From positions 1 through 8,156 of the forward strand of contig CABUCP010000119.1 of assembly GCA_902490055.1 (NCBI GenBank): DNA of 8,156 nucleotides. Reading direction: 5' to 3'. Position 1 is the first letter of the stretch. Every line of letters starts with the position of its first letter. This document shows, piece by piece, positions 1 to 6,748 of the stretch. This DNA is from an uncultured Klebsiella sp. GTDB taxonomy: Bacteria > Pseudomonadota > Gammaproteobacteria > Enterobacterales > Enterobacteriaceae. Both the position numbers and the translations under genes were made by a program. The notes below the pieces were generated by a model. It made no database searches, was not told the origin of the DNA, and saw nothing but the letters and a program-made list of their open reading frames with translations.

Positions 1-78
1 ACGCCTGCCCACACAGATAGAAAGGATTTTCTGCTCAGATGTCATATAAAAAGAGCATGATCACACTTCGGCGGTAAT

Positions 79-110
79 AATACCCTCGCCTTAACGCTGG
101 CGAGGGTATT
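79..110 (-). terminator. Hairpin terminator downstream of tyrB
   Basis: A perfect 12-bp inverted repeat, AATACCCTCGCC at 79-90 and GGCGAGGGTATT at 99-110, encloses the 8-nt loop TTAACGCT. It begins 16 bp past the tyrB stop codon. The T-rich tail is short on both strands (TATTATTA on the minus side, TATTTTA on the plus side), so it may work in both directions. Positions 1-78 to its left hold no gene or convincing promoter that I can support. Confidence 0.85.
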
Positions 111-125
111 TTAGTAAGTAAGCAC

Positions 126-1319
126 TTACATTACAGCGGCAAACGCCTGAGCGACACGCTGGACGTTACGCGAGTTGAGGCCCGCCACGCACATCCGACC
201 GCTGGCAATCAGGTATACGCCAAATTCATCACGCAGGCGATCGACCTGCGCCGGGCTGAACCCGGTATAGCTGAACATGCCGCGCTGTTTCAGCAGATAG
301 TCAAAGTTCTTGCCCGGTACCGCCTCTTTCAGCACATCGACTAGCGTCTGCCGCATGGTCAAAATGCGTGAGCGCATAGCTTCGACTTCCGCCAGCCAGG
401 AGGCTTTCAGCGCAGCGTCATTCAATACCGCCGCCACCACCTGCGCGCCGAAATTCGGCGGGCTGGAGTAGTTACGACGCACCGTCGCTTTCAACTGCCC
501 CAGCACGCGGCCTGCGGTATCGGCATCCTCACACACAATCGACAGACCGCCGACGCGTTCGCCGTACAGTGAGAAGATTTTAGAGAACGAGTTGCTAACC
601 AGCATCGGCAGGCCGGCGCTGGCAATCGCGCGGATAGCGTAGGCATCGTCTTCCATGCCGGCGCCAAAGCCCTGATAGGCGATATCAAGGAAAGGCATTA
701 AATTGCGTGATTTCAATACTTTAACGACTTCATCCCACTGCGAGTTGCTCAGGTCGGCGCCCGTTGGGTTGTGGCAACACGGGTGCAGTAGCACGATATC
801 GCGCTCGGCAAGGGTCTGTAGCTTGGCGATGAAGGCTTCAAAGCGCACGCCGTTGGTCTCGTCATCGAACCAAGGGTAAGTACTTACTTCGAAGCCAGCC
901 CCTTCAAATATTGCAATATGGTTTTCCCAGGTCGGATCGCTGACCCATACGCGCGACTGCGGGAAGTAGCGTTTGAGGAAATCGGCGCCGACTTTCAGCG
1001 CGCCGGAACCACCCAGCGTTTGAATCGATGCGACGCGATTTTGCGCCAGCACCGGATGATCGGCGCCGAAAAGCAGCGGAGCAATCGCGTGACGGTAGCT
1101 ATTCAGCCCTTCCATCGGCAGATACAGAGAGGCGCCGTGCGGCTGCGCGTTAAGACGCGCCTCGGCTTCCGCTACCGCCTGCAGCTGCGGGATAATGCCG
1201 TCTTCGTTGTAGTACAAACCGATGCTGAGGTTCACTTTGTCACTACGCGGATCTTCTTTGAAACGCTCCATCAAGGAGAGAATGGGGTCGCCGGCGTAGG
1301 CGTCAACTTTTTGAAACAC
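126..1319 (-). CDS. tyrB: Aromatic-amino-acid (tyrosine) aminotransferase TyrB
   Basis: This is a cytoplasmic PLP-dependent aminotransferase of fold type I, class I. It catalyses the last transamination step of tyrosine and phenylalanine synthesis and also acts on leucine and aspartate. The protein has 397 residues, the same length as E. coli TyrB. The PLP lysine is K247 in SNSFSK. Other recognisable positions are W131 in DPTWENH, N184 in HNPTG, D212 in LDIAYQGFG and the substrate-carboxylate arginine R375 in ASGRMCV. The start is GTG (1319-1317), as I recall for E. coli tyrB, with GGAG nine bases upstream. An in-frame ATG does not occur near enough to give a better start. It lies 187 bp beyond alr, behind a hairpin pair, so it probably has its own promoter. 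Control by TyrR with tyrosine is known for the family; possible boxes are listed separately. The close paralogue AspC is a less likely identity because the neighbourhood is that of tyrB. Confidence 0.96.
   Translation of the reverse strand: MFQKVDAYAGDPILSLMERFKEDPRSDKVNLSIGLYYNEDGIIPQLQAVAEAEARLNAQPHGASLYLPMEGLNSYRHAIAPLLFGADHPVLAQNRVASIQTLGGSGALKVGADFLKRYFPQSRVWVSDPTWENHIAIFEGAGFEVSTYPWFDDETNGVRFEAFIAKLQTLAERDIVLLHPCCHNPTGADLSNSQWDEVVKVLKSRNLMPFLDIAYQGFGAGMEDDAYAIRAIASAGLPMLVSNSFSKIFSLYGERVGGLSIVCEDADTAGRVLGQLKATVRRNYSSPPNFGAQVVAAVLNDAALKASWLAEVEAMRSRILTMRQTLVDVLKEAVPGKNFDYLLKQRGMFSYTGFSPAQVDRLRDEFGVYLIASGRMCVAGLNSRNVQRVAQAFAAVM
1301..1318 (-). promoter_or_regulatory. Candidate TyrR box over the tyrB start codon
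   Basis: On the minus strand TGTTTCAAAAAGTTGACG fits the TyrR box pattern TGTAAA-N6-TTTACA. It keeps the key G and C separated by 14 bases, plus TGT on the left and TT-AC on the right. It begins at the second base of the GTG start codon. tyrB is a known TyrR-repressed gene; assigning this exact site is inference. Confidence 0.4.
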
Positions 1320-1339
1320 GCGATGTATCTCCAGGTTTA

Positions 1340-1357
1340 CGAAAGCAGGTATTTACA
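1340..1357 (-). promoter_or_regulatory. Candidate upstream TyrR box of tyrB
   Basis: On the minus strand TGTAAATACCTGCTTTCG has a perfect left half (TGTAAA) and the diagnostic G-N14-C, but a poor right half. It lies 39 bp, start to start, upstream of the box over the start codon. A strong/weak pair of boxes is a usual TyrR arrangement. No clear -35/-10 pair could be chosen around it. Confidence 0.35.
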
Positions 1358-1424
1358 CAATAAACCGGAAGTTGGGGAAGGTCGAGGGGATGTTGGTAAG
1401 TTATCGACAAAGATCGCTTGAAGT

Positions 1425-1486
1425 ACGGGCAAGGCGGCGCACGCCAGCCCGTGTTCATTACCCCGATAAGCATAGCGCAATCGGGG
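1425..1486. repeat. Twin hairpin, REP-like element between alr and tyrB
   Basis: Two adjacent inverted repeats occur. The first pairs ACGGGC (1425-1430) with GCCCGT (1447-1452), and inside it GGCG (1433-1436) pairs with CGCC (1442-1445). The second pairs CCCCGAT (1461-1467) with ATCGGGG (1480-1486) around a 12-nt loop. On the minus strand the second reads CGAT-TGCGCTATGCTT-ATCG, close to the GCGCT-GC-GCTTA core of Klebsiella and Escherichia REP units as I remember them. There is no T-run after either stem. It could stabilise the 3' end of the alr mRNA or act as a weak terminator. Confidence 0.6.
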
Positions 1487-1506
1487 GATGTTGCCACTGC
1501 GCGAGG

Positions 1507-2586
1507 TTAATCGAGGTAGCGAATAGCCAATCTGGAGGTTAAGCGGGTAATAAGTTCGTAAGCACTCACTTTCGTTATTTCCGCAATCCGCTCAACGGGC
1601 AGACCCTCACCCCACAGCACAACCGGGTCGCCGGCCTTATCCTGCGCCTGCGGCCCGAGATCGACGCAAATCATATCCATTGCTACGCGGCCGACAATCG
1701 GGACTTCACGGCCGTTAACCAGCACCGGCGTACCGGACGGCGCGGCGCGCGGATAGCCGTCGCCATAGCCCATCGCCACGACGCCCAGGCGGGTATCGCG
1801 CTCGCTAATCCAGGTCCCGCCATAGCCTACCGGCTCCCCGCTCTTATGCTCGCGCACCGCAATCAGGCTGGAGGTCAGCGACATCACCGGCCGGCAGCCA
1901 AAATCTTCACCGGTGGTATGATTCTCCAGCGGCGACACGCCATAAAGAATAATGCCGGGGCGCGCCCAGTCGAAATGCGACTGCGGCCACAGCAGGATCC
2001 CACCAGAGGCCGCGATGGAGCGCAGGCCCGGTTTGCCTTCGGTAAAGGTGGTGAAAATATCCAGCTGGCGCTCGGTCGCACCGCATTCCGGTTCGTCGGC
2101 GCGGGCAAAATGGCTGACGATATTGACCGGCTGGCGGACATTTTTGCACCGGCTTAGCCGCTGATAGAACGCCTCGGCCTGCTCCGGCAGGACGCCAAGG
2201 CGATGCATGCCGGTATCGAGCTTCATCCATACGGTTATCGGTTCAGCCAGTTCAGCCTGCTCCAGCGCCGCCAGCTGTTCCGGGCTATGTACGGCGGTAT
2301 GCAGATGCTGCGCGGAAATCAGCGGCAGATCGGCGGCCTCAAAGAAGCCCTCCAGCAGAAGAATCGGCTGGGTAATACCGCCTTCACGCAGTCGCAGCGC
2401 CTCTTCCAGGCGGGCGACGCCAAAGGCATCGGCGTCGGTCAGCGTTCGCGCGGTCTCGAGGAGGCCGTGTCCGTAGGCGTTCGCTTTCACTACCGCAACC
2501 AGTTTACTGGCGGGAGCCAGTTCACGCAGGCGTTGCAGGTTGTGTCGCAGAGCGCGGCGGTTGATAACTACAGTTGCCGCTTGCAT
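1507..2586 (-). CDS. alr: Alanine racemase, biosynthetic
   Basis: The enzyme interconverts L- and D-alanine with PLP and supplies D-alanine for peptidoglycan; it is cytoplasmic. The 359 residues equal the length of E. coli Alr. The N-terminal TIM barrel (about 1-230) carries the PLP lysine K34 in [10 protein letters not shown] and R129 in LDTGMHRLG. The C-terminal beta domain carries the second catalytic base, Y255, in PVGYGGTW. The ATG at 2586 has AAGGAA upstream with six bases between GGA and the start. It follows dnaB by 31 bp in the same direction, so read-through from dnaB is possible, though a hairpin plus T-run lies in that gap. I prefer Alr to the catabolic isozyme DadX because of the dnaB-alr-tyrB order and the exact length. 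Confidence 0.96.
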   Translation of the reverse strand: MQAATVVINRRALRHNLQRLRELAPASKLVAVVKANAYGHGLLETARTLTDADAFGVARLEEALRLREGGITQPILLLEGFFEAADLPLISAQHLHTAVHSPEQLAALEQAELAEPITVWMKLDTGMHRLGVLPEQAEAFYQRLSRCKNVRQPVNIVSHFARADEPECGATERQLDIFTTFTEGKPGLRSIAASGGILLWPQSHFDWARPGIILYGVSPLENHTTGEDFGCRPVMSLTSSLIAVREHKSGEPVGYGGTWISERDTRLGVVAMGYGDGYPRAAPSGTPVLVNGREVPIVGRVAMDMICVDLGPQAQDKAGDPVVLWGEGLPVERIAEITKVSAYELITRLTSRLAIRYLD

Positions 2587-2597
2587 TTGAATTCCTT

Positions 2598-2630
2598 AAA
2601 AAAAGACTGACGGAGAGTTACTCATCGTCA
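2598..2630 (-). terminator. Hairpin and T7 run at the dnaB stop codon
   Basis: Read on the minus strand, TGACG (2630-2626) pairs with CGTCA (2612-2608). After an internal mismatch GAG pairs with CTC around the TAA stop of dnaB. Three bases later a run of seven T (2604-2598) follows. The stem is short and interrupted, so termination before alr is likely partial. The T-run ends just before the alr ribosome site AAGGAA. Confidence 0.5.
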
Positions 2631-4033
2631 TACTGAGGACCGGCATAATTATCGAAACGCGACCACTGGCCGTTAAAGGTCAGTCGTACCGTACCGATCG
2701 GGCCGTTACGTTGTTTACCAATGATAATTTCTGCAATGCCTTTTAAATCACTGTTCTCGTGATAAACCTCATCACGGTAGATAAACATGATTAAGTCGGC
2801 ATCCTGTTCAATAGAGCCGGATTCACGCAGGTCGGAGTTAACCGGGCGTTTATCGGCGCGCTGTTCCAGGGAGCGGTTCAGCTGCGACAGCGCCACCACC
2901 GGCACCTGCAGCTCTTTCGCTAACGCCTTCAGCGAGCGGGAGATTTCGGCGATTTCCAGGGTACGGTTGTCGGAGAGCGACGGTACGCGCATCAGCTGCA
3001 GGTAGTCGATCATAATAAGGCCGATACCGCCGTGCTCGCGAGCGATACGTCGGGCGCGCGAACGCACCTCCGTCGGCGTCAGGCCGGAGGAGTCATCGAT
3101 ATAGATGTTACGTTTTTCCAGCAAGATGCCCATGGTGCCGGAGATCCGCGCCCAGTCTTCATCGTCCAACTGGCCGGTACGGATACGGGTCTGATCGACG
3201 CGCGACAGCGAGGCCAGAGAACGCATCATGATCTGCTCCGATGGCATCTCCAGACTGAAGATTAACACCGGCTTATCCTGCAACATCGCCGCGTTTTCCA
3301 CGAGGTTCATCGCAAATGTCGTTTTACCCATCGAGGGACGCGCAGCAACGATGATCAGATCCGAAGGCTGTAGCCCGGCGGTCTTTTTGTTGAGGTCGTC
3401 ATAGCCGGTATTGACCCCGGTGACGCCGTCATGCGGCTGCTGGAACAGCTGTTCAATACGGGCGACGGTCGCATCGAGCACGTCGGCGATATTTTTCGGC
3501 CCTTCGTCTTTATTGGCGCGGCTTTCGGCAATTTTAAACACCCGGGATTCGGCGAGGTCCAGCAGATCTTCGCTGGTGCGCCCCTGGGGGTCAAAGCCGG
3601 CTTCGGCGATCTCGTTAGCGACCGAAATCATTTCGCGGACTACCGCGCGTTCGCGCACGATGTCGGCATAGGCGCTAATGTTCGCCGCACTTGGCGTATT
3701 TTTTGATAGCTCAGCCAGATAGGCGAAGCCGCCTACGCTATCCAACTGCCCCTGGCGCTCCAGCGATTCCGCGAGGGTTATCAGGTCAATCGGGCTGCCA
3801 GATTCTTGCAGGCGCGCCATTTCGGTAAAGATATGACGATGCGGGCGGGTATAGAAATCTTCCGACACCACCCGTTCGGCGACGTCGTCCCAGCGCTCGT
3901 TATCCAGCATTAAACCGCCCAACACCGACTGTTCCGCTTCAATCGAGTGCGGCGGGACTTTCAACCCGGCGAGCTGCGGATCGCGTTCGCGAGGTTCTGT
4001 CTGTGGTTTGTTGAAGGGTTTATTTCCTGCCAT
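2618..4033 (-). CDS. dnaB: Replicative DNA helicase DnaB
   Basis: This is the hexameric 5'-to-3' helicase that unwinds DNA at the replication fork; it is loaded by DnaC and contacts the primase DnaG and the tau subunit. Its 471 residues equal E. coli DnaB and the sequence is nearly identical to my memory of that protein. The N-terminal helical domain spans about 25-130, the linker about 170-200 and the RecA-like motor about 200-471. Walker A is ARPSMGKTT with K237, the catalytic glutamate is E262 in SLEMPSE, Walker B is IMIDYLQLM with D343, and R420 in FIYRDE is the probable arginine finger. The coding region has no intein or frameshift. The ATG at 4033 has only a weak ribosome site (AGGTAA, about ten bases upstream). 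It diverges from qorA across 52 bp. Confidence 0.98.
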   Translation of the reverse strand: MAGNKPFNKPQTEPRERDPQLAGLKVPPHSIEAEQSVLGGLMLDNERWDDVAERVVSEDFYTRPHRHIFTEMARLQESGSPIDLITLAESLERQGQLDSVGGFAYLAELSKNTPSAANISAYADIVRERAVVREMISVANEIAEAGFDPQGRTSEDLLDLAESRVFKIAESRANKDEGPKNIADVLDATVARIEQLFQQPHDGVTGVNTGYDDLNKKTAGLQPSDLIIVAARPSMGKTTFAMNLVENAAMLQDKPVLIFSLEMPSEQIMMRSLASLSRVDQTRIRTGQLDDEDWARISGTMGILLEKRNIYIDDSSGLTPTEVRSRARRIAREHGGIGLIMIDYLQLMRVPSLSDNRTLEIAEISRSLKALAKELQVPVVALSQLNRSLEQRADKRPVNSDLRESGSIEQDADLIMFIYRDEVYHENSDLKGIAEIIIGKQRNGPIGTVRLTFNGQWSRFDNYAGPQYDDE

Positions 4034-4068
4034 AGTGAATGGAGTTACCTGTAAATGAGAGACACAAA

Positions 4069-4098
4069 ATTATAAAGGAGTTCACATGGCAACACGAA
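4069..4098 (-). promoter_or_regulatory. Probable dnaB promoter
   Basis: On the minus strand a perfect -10 TATAAT (4074-4069) follows TTCGTG (4098-4093) at an 18-bp spacing. The predicted start is near 4062, giving a leader of about 28 nt. The -35 lies inside the first codons of qorA, and the -10 sits beside the qorA ribosome site AAGGAG. The -35 match is weak. Confidence 0.5.
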
Positions 4099-5069
4099 TT
4101 GAATTTCCCGCGCATGGAGGCCCTGAGGTTCTGCATGCGGTCGAGTTCACGCCCAGCGATCCTGCGGAACATGAGATCCAGGTAGAAAATAAAGCCATCG
4201 GTATCAACTATATAGATACCTATATCCGCAGCGGGCTGTACCCACCGCCATCGCTGCCGAGCGGCCTTGGCACCGAAGCCGCGGGTGTCGTCAGTAAAAT
4301 CGGCGGCAGCGTTAAACATATCAAGGTTGGCGATCGCGTGGTGTACGCCCAGTCCGCGCTTGGCGCCTATAGCTCAGTACATAATGTGCTAGCCGATAAA
4401 GCGGCCATTTTACCGGATGCGATTTCCTTCGAGCAGGCTGCCGCCTCCTTCCTGAAAGGACTGACGGTCTGGTACCTGCTGCGCAAAACCTATGAAATTA
4501 AAGCCAACGAGACCTTCCTGTTCCATGCGGCGGCGGGCGGCGTGGGACTGATAGCCTGCCAGTGGGCGAAAGCGCTGGGCGCCAAACTGATCGGGACCGT
4601 TGGCAGCGCGCAAAAAGCGCAGCGCGCCAAACAGGCCGGCGCCTGGGAAACCATTAACTATCGCGAAGAAAACATTGCCGAACGCGTGAAGGCGCTGACC
4701 GAGGGGAAAAAAGTCGCGGTGGTGTATGACTCCGTCGGCAAAGATACCTGGGAAGCTTCGCTTGATTGCCTGCAGCGCCGCGGCCTGATGGTCAGCTTCG
4801 GCAACTCTTCCGGCCCGGTGACCGGCGTAAACCTGGGTATTCTCAATCAAAAAGGTTCGCTATATGTGACCCGCCCTTCTCTGCAGGGCTACATCACCAG
4901 CCGGGAAGAGCTGGCGGAAGCCAGCAGCGAACTGTTCTCACTGATCGCCAGCGGCGTGATTAACGTCGATGTCGCGGAAAATCAGAAATACGCCCTGACC
5001 GATGCCCGCCGCGCGCATGAGATTCTGGAAAGTCGAGTGACGGAAGGTTCAAGCCTGCTGTTGCCGTAA
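4086..5069 (+). CDS. qorA: NADPH:quinone oxidoreductase QorA
   Basis: This is a cytoplasmic NADPH-dependent quinone reductase of the medium-chain dehydrogenase/reductase superfamily, zeta-crystallin branch, and works as a dimer. The 327 residues match the length of E. coli QorA. The GroES-like N-terminal domain covers about 1-120 and the Rossmann domain about 125-265, with the nucleotide loop AAAGGVG at 148-154. The cysteine-rich structural-zinc lobe of zinc alcohol dehydrogenases is not present, as expected for this branch. The start ATG at 4086 has AAGGAG at 4075-4080, five bases upstream, which is a strong site. It is transcribed alone, divergent from dnaB, and ends at a terminator 26 bp after its stop codon. 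Its physiological role in enterobacteria is not well defined. I did not find a convincing promoter; the available space overlaps the start of dnaB. Confidence 0.95.
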   Translation: MATRIEFPAHGGPEVLHAVEFTPSDPAEHEIQVENKAIGINYIDTYIRSGLYPPPSLPSGLGTEAAGVVSKIGGSVKHIKVGDRVVYAQSALGAYSSVHNVLADKAAILPDAISFEQAAASFLKGLTVWYLLRKTYEIKANETFLFHAAAGGVGLIACQWAKALGAKLIGTVGSAQKAQRAKQAGAWETINYREENIAERVKALTEGKKVAVVYDSVGKDTWEASLDCLQRRGLMVSFGNSSGPVTGVNLGILNQKGSLYVTRPSLQGYITSREELAEASSELFSLIASGVINVDVAENQKYALTDARRAHEILESRVTEGSSLLLP

Positions 5070-5094
5070 CTGGATGAGATAGCTGGAAAAGTTT

Positions 5095-5125
5095 AGGGCC
5101 CCCTGACGGAGGCCCTTACTTTTTT
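5095..5125 (+). terminator. qorA terminator
   Basis: AGGGCC (5095-5100) pairs with GGCCCT (5111-5116). After one mismatch CC (5102-5103) pairs with GG (5108-5109). The stem is followed by TAC and a run of six T (5120-5125). This is a classical intrinsic terminator on the plus strand. Confidence 0.9.
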
Positions 5126-5149
5126 ATTGTTCGGCTGTATGTAGGGTAC

Positions 5150-5174
5150 AGCGCGATGAATTCGTTATCGCGCT
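5150..5174. repeat. Perfect 8-bp inverted repeat in the qorA/pspG gap
   Basis: AGCGCGAT (5150-5157) and ATCGCGCT (5167-5174) enclose a 9-nt loop containing GAATTC. Neither strand has a T-run after it. It lies 90 bp past the pspG stop, so it may protect or end the pspG transcript, but that is inference. The rest of the gap (5175-5263) shows no gene; the only short reading frame (ATG at 5199, 12 codons) has no ribosome site. Confidence 0.5.
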
Positions 5175-5263
5175 AATAGTGACAGATTTAATAAGCAATG
5201 CCTACGCTGTTTTATGCAAAATTGTTCAGGTTGTGACACACCGCTCAATCCCCAAACGCAGGT

Positions 5264-5506
5264 TTAATAGCGCCAACGATCTTCACGGCGATAACGCTTT
5301 TCCGTTGGCGATTTAATCGCCCGAATCACCCACACGACGACGACCGCCAGCAGCAGCCAGGGCAGCAGCTTAAACATTAAGGCGAACAGGCCGCCGAAGA
5401 ACATCAGCGCGGTGGCGACCACCAGGGCGGCAATGATGCCGAGCAGTGAAATGCCGGTCACCAGCAGCATGACAAAAAAGCCAATGACGAATAAGAGTTC
5501 CAGCAT
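5264..5506 (-). CDS. pspG: Phage shock protein G
   Basis: PspG is a small inner-membrane protein of the phage-shock response to envelope stress, controlled by PspF and sigma-54. The 80-residue product matches the length of E. coli PspG. It has about three hydrophobic segments (roughly 3-20, 22-44 and 47-63) and a basic C-terminal tail (residues 66-80, ending DRWRY), which suggests a cytoplasmic tail. I chose the ATG at 5506 because GGGAGAA stands six bases upstream. A longer frame beginning at 5575 would take the sigma-54 promoter into the coding region and is rejected. The gene lies 141 bp from dusA on the same strand, but a strong terminator separates them, so it is a single-gene unit. Its sequence shows no sign of damage. 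Confidence 0.93.
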   Translation of the reverse strand: MLELLFVIGFFVMLLVTGISLLGIIAALVVATALMFFGGLFALMFKLLPWLLLAVVVVWVIRAIKSPTEKRYRREDRWRY

Positions 5507-5547
5507 GGTGTTCTCCCGAAATAAATAACCAAATAGCTGATTGTCTA

Positions 5548-5565
5548 TTACAAGAATCATGCCAA
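5548..5565 (-). promoter_or_regulatory. Sigma-54 promoter of pspG
   Basis: On the minus strand TTGGCATGATTCTTGTAA matches the consensus TGGCAC-G-R-N3-TTGC-W at nearly every fixed position: TGGCA at -24 and TTG at -12. The two departures are T for C in the -24 element and GT instead of GC at -12. Transcription should start near 5540, leaving a leader of about 33 nt. Confidence 0.8.
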
Positions 5566-5568
5566 ATA

Positions 5569-5581
5569 TAACCATTTGAAT
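5569..5581 (-). promoter_or_regulatory. Candidate IHF site upstream of pspG
   Basis: ATTCAAATGGTTA on the minus strand matches the IHF consensus WATCAA-N4-TTR with one mismatch. It lies directly upstream of the sigma-54 promoter, between it and the possible enhancer, where a bend would be expected. The consensus is loose and AT-rich sequence matches it often. Confidence 0.4.
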
Positions 5582-5582
5582 T

Positions 5583-5617
5583 ATAACAAAACACCCCGCA
5601 GTGATGCTGCGGGGTGT
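5583..5617 (-). terminator. dusA terminator
   Basis: ACACCCCGCA (5591-5600) and TGCGGGGTGT (5608-5617) form a perfect 10-bp GC-rich stem with a 7-nt loop. On the minus strand it is followed by TTTGTTATAA. It ends dusA transcription 31 bp after the stop codon and lies inside the pspG control region. Confidence 0.9.
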
Positions 5618-5618
5618 G

Positions 5619-5646
5619 GCGAAAAAGACCAGGTTTTAGCGAAAAA
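5619..5646 (-). promoter_or_regulatory. Candidate PspF enhancer (direct repeat) for pspG
   Basis: GCGAAAAA occurs at 5619-5626 and again at 5639-5646, exactly 20 bp apart, or about two helical turns. The pair lies roughly 80-105 bp upstream of the predicted pspG start, the usual distance for PspF sites. The second copy reaches to the base before the dusA stop triplet. The assignment to PspF rests on position and repetition, not on a confirmed motif. Confidence 0.4.
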
Positions 5647-5647
5647 A

Positions 5648-6646
5648 TTAACGTTTATCGGCAACCAGCTTCAGCGCGTGCTCCAGCACGTTAATATCGG
5701 CGCCCGCTTTGTGCGCATTTTCGCTTAAGTAGCGGCGCCACTGACGCGCGCCGGGGATCCCCTGGAACAGCCCCAGCATATGGCGGGTGATATGGCCAAG
5801 GTAGGTGCCGTTACTGAGCTCGCGTTCGATATAGGGATACATCGCTCGTACCACCGCCACCGGATCGGCGTCCGCGCCTTCGACGCCGAAAATCTCGCGA
5901 TCCACCGATGCCAGAATCCCCGGATTCTGATAAGCCTCGCGCCCCACCATCACGCCATCCATATGCTCAAGCTGCAGTTTGGCCTCTTCTAACGATTTAA
6001 TACCGCCGTTGATCGCCATCGTCAGATGCGGGAAGTCGTGCTTCAGCTGCCAGACACGAGGGTAATCCAGCGGCGGGATTTCGCGGTTCTCTTTCGGACT
6101 CAAGCCAGAGAGCCAGGCCTTACGGGCGTGGATGATGAACATTTCACACTCGCCTTTGCCGGAGACCGTCTCAATGAAATCACAGAGGAATTCATAGCTA
6201 TCCTGGTCGTCAATTCCAATACGAGTTTTTACCGTTACCGGGATCGACACCACGTCGCGCATCGCTTTGATGCAATCGGCGACCAGCGCGGCATTGCCCA
6301 TCAGGCATGCGCCGAACATCCCGTTTTGTACGCGGTCGGACGGGCAGCCAACGTTGAGGTTAATCTCGTCATAGCCGCGCGCCTCGGCAAGCTTCGCGCA
6401 CTGCGCCAGCGCCGCGGGATCGCTACCGCCCAACTGCAGCGCCACCGGATGCTCTTCTTCGCTATACGCCAGATAGTCGCCTTTGCCGTGAATAATCGCG
6501 CCGGTGGTCACCATTTCGGTGTACAGCAGAGTATGGCGCGACAGCAGGCGCAGGAAGTAGCGGCAGTGTCTGTCGGTCCAATCGAGCATCGGCGCAATAG
6601 AAAAACGGTGGGCGGCAAAAGCGGTAGGCGTTGATTCTGGCATCAT
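5648..6646 (-). CDS. dusA: tRNA-dihydrouridine(20/20a) synthase DusA
   Basis: DusA is an FMN- and NADPH-dependent enzyme that reduces uridines 20 and 20a in the tRNA D-loop. From the chosen start it has 332 residues. The TIM barrel (about 14-245) carries N98 and the catalytic C101 in [10 protein letters not shown]140 in TVKTRIG and H173 in IIHARKAW. The FMN-phosphate loops are NGG (213-215) and VGR (234-236). The C-terminal helical tRNA-binding domain follows, with [14 protein letters not shown]. The start is the first of two adjacent ATG codons (6646). A longer frame from a GTG at 6727 would add 27 residues, but it covers an extended -10 promoter and the added residues are not recognisable as DusA. 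The ribosome site at 6646 is poor, so the second ATG (6643) is also possible. It lies 102 bp from the cupin gene and is probably transcribed on its own. Confidence 0.95.
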   Translation of the reverse strand: MMPESTPTAFAAHRFSIAPMLDWTDRHCRYFLRLLSRHTLLYTEMVTTGAIIHGKGDYLAYSEEEHPVALQLGGSDPAALAQCAKLAEARGYDEINLNVGCPSDRVQNGMFGACLMGNAALVADCIKAMRDVVSIPVTVKTRIGIDDQDSYEFLCDFIETVSGKGECEMFIIHARKAWLSGLSPKENREIPPLDYPRVWQLKHDFPHLTMAINGGIKSLEEAKLQLEHMDGVMVGREAYQNPGILASVDREIFGVEGADADPVAVVRAMYPYIERELSNGTYLGHITRHMLGLFQGIPGARQWRRYLSENAHKAGADINVLEHALKLVADKR

Positions 6647-6682
6647 GGCGAATAAATAAGCATCCGGGTAAAAAGGGGCGCT

Positions 6683-6691
6683 ACTATAGCA
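6683..6691 (-). promoter_or_regulatory. Extended -10 promoter of dusA
   Basis: TGCTATAGT on the minus strand is a TGN-extended -10 with TATAGT differing from TATAAT at one base. No good -35 stands at 16-18 bp, which extended -10 promoters tolerate. The predicted start near 6676 gives a leader of about 30 nt to the ATG at 6646 and supports that start. Confidence 0.55.
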
Positions 6692-6748
6692 CAAACTTAA
6701 ACCACGGCGCATAGCGTCAAGCGCCACACACCATGGTCAATATCAGGC

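Noticed and set aside
1..78. Possible promoter or CRP half-site (TGTGATCATG on the minus strand) for a gene to the left
   Set aside because: Only one half-site and no good -35/-10 pair; the gene it would serve is outside the window.
876..887. Perfect 12-bp palindrome GTAAGTACTTAC inside tyrB, with the same half-sites around the tyrB stop (114-129)
   Set aside because: Both copies fall at or in coding sequence, the spacing differs between them, and no known regulator fits; chance is the simplest explanation.
918..1421. 167-codon open frame on the plus strand through the start of tyrB
   Set aside because: It is mostly antisense to tyrB, crosses its control region and lacks a ribosome site.
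1303..1497. 64-codon frame between alr and tyrB on the minus strand
   Set aside because: It covers the REP-like hairpins and the tyrB control region and overlaps the tyrB start; no leader-peptide features such as runs of Tyr or Phe codons were found.
4410..4850. 146-codon open frame on the minus strand inside qorA
   Set aside because: It lies antisense within a conserved gene and its translation has no recognisable domain.
6026..6634. 202-codon open frame on the plus strand inside dusA
   Set aside because: It is antisense to a well-conserved enzyme, has no ribosome site that I can see, and its translation looks like no known family. GC-rich third positions create such frames.
6706..6725. 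Short stem GGCGC/GCGCC between the cupin gene and dusA
   Set aside because: A 5-bp stem with a 10-nt loop and no T-run is too weak to call a terminator for the cupin gene.
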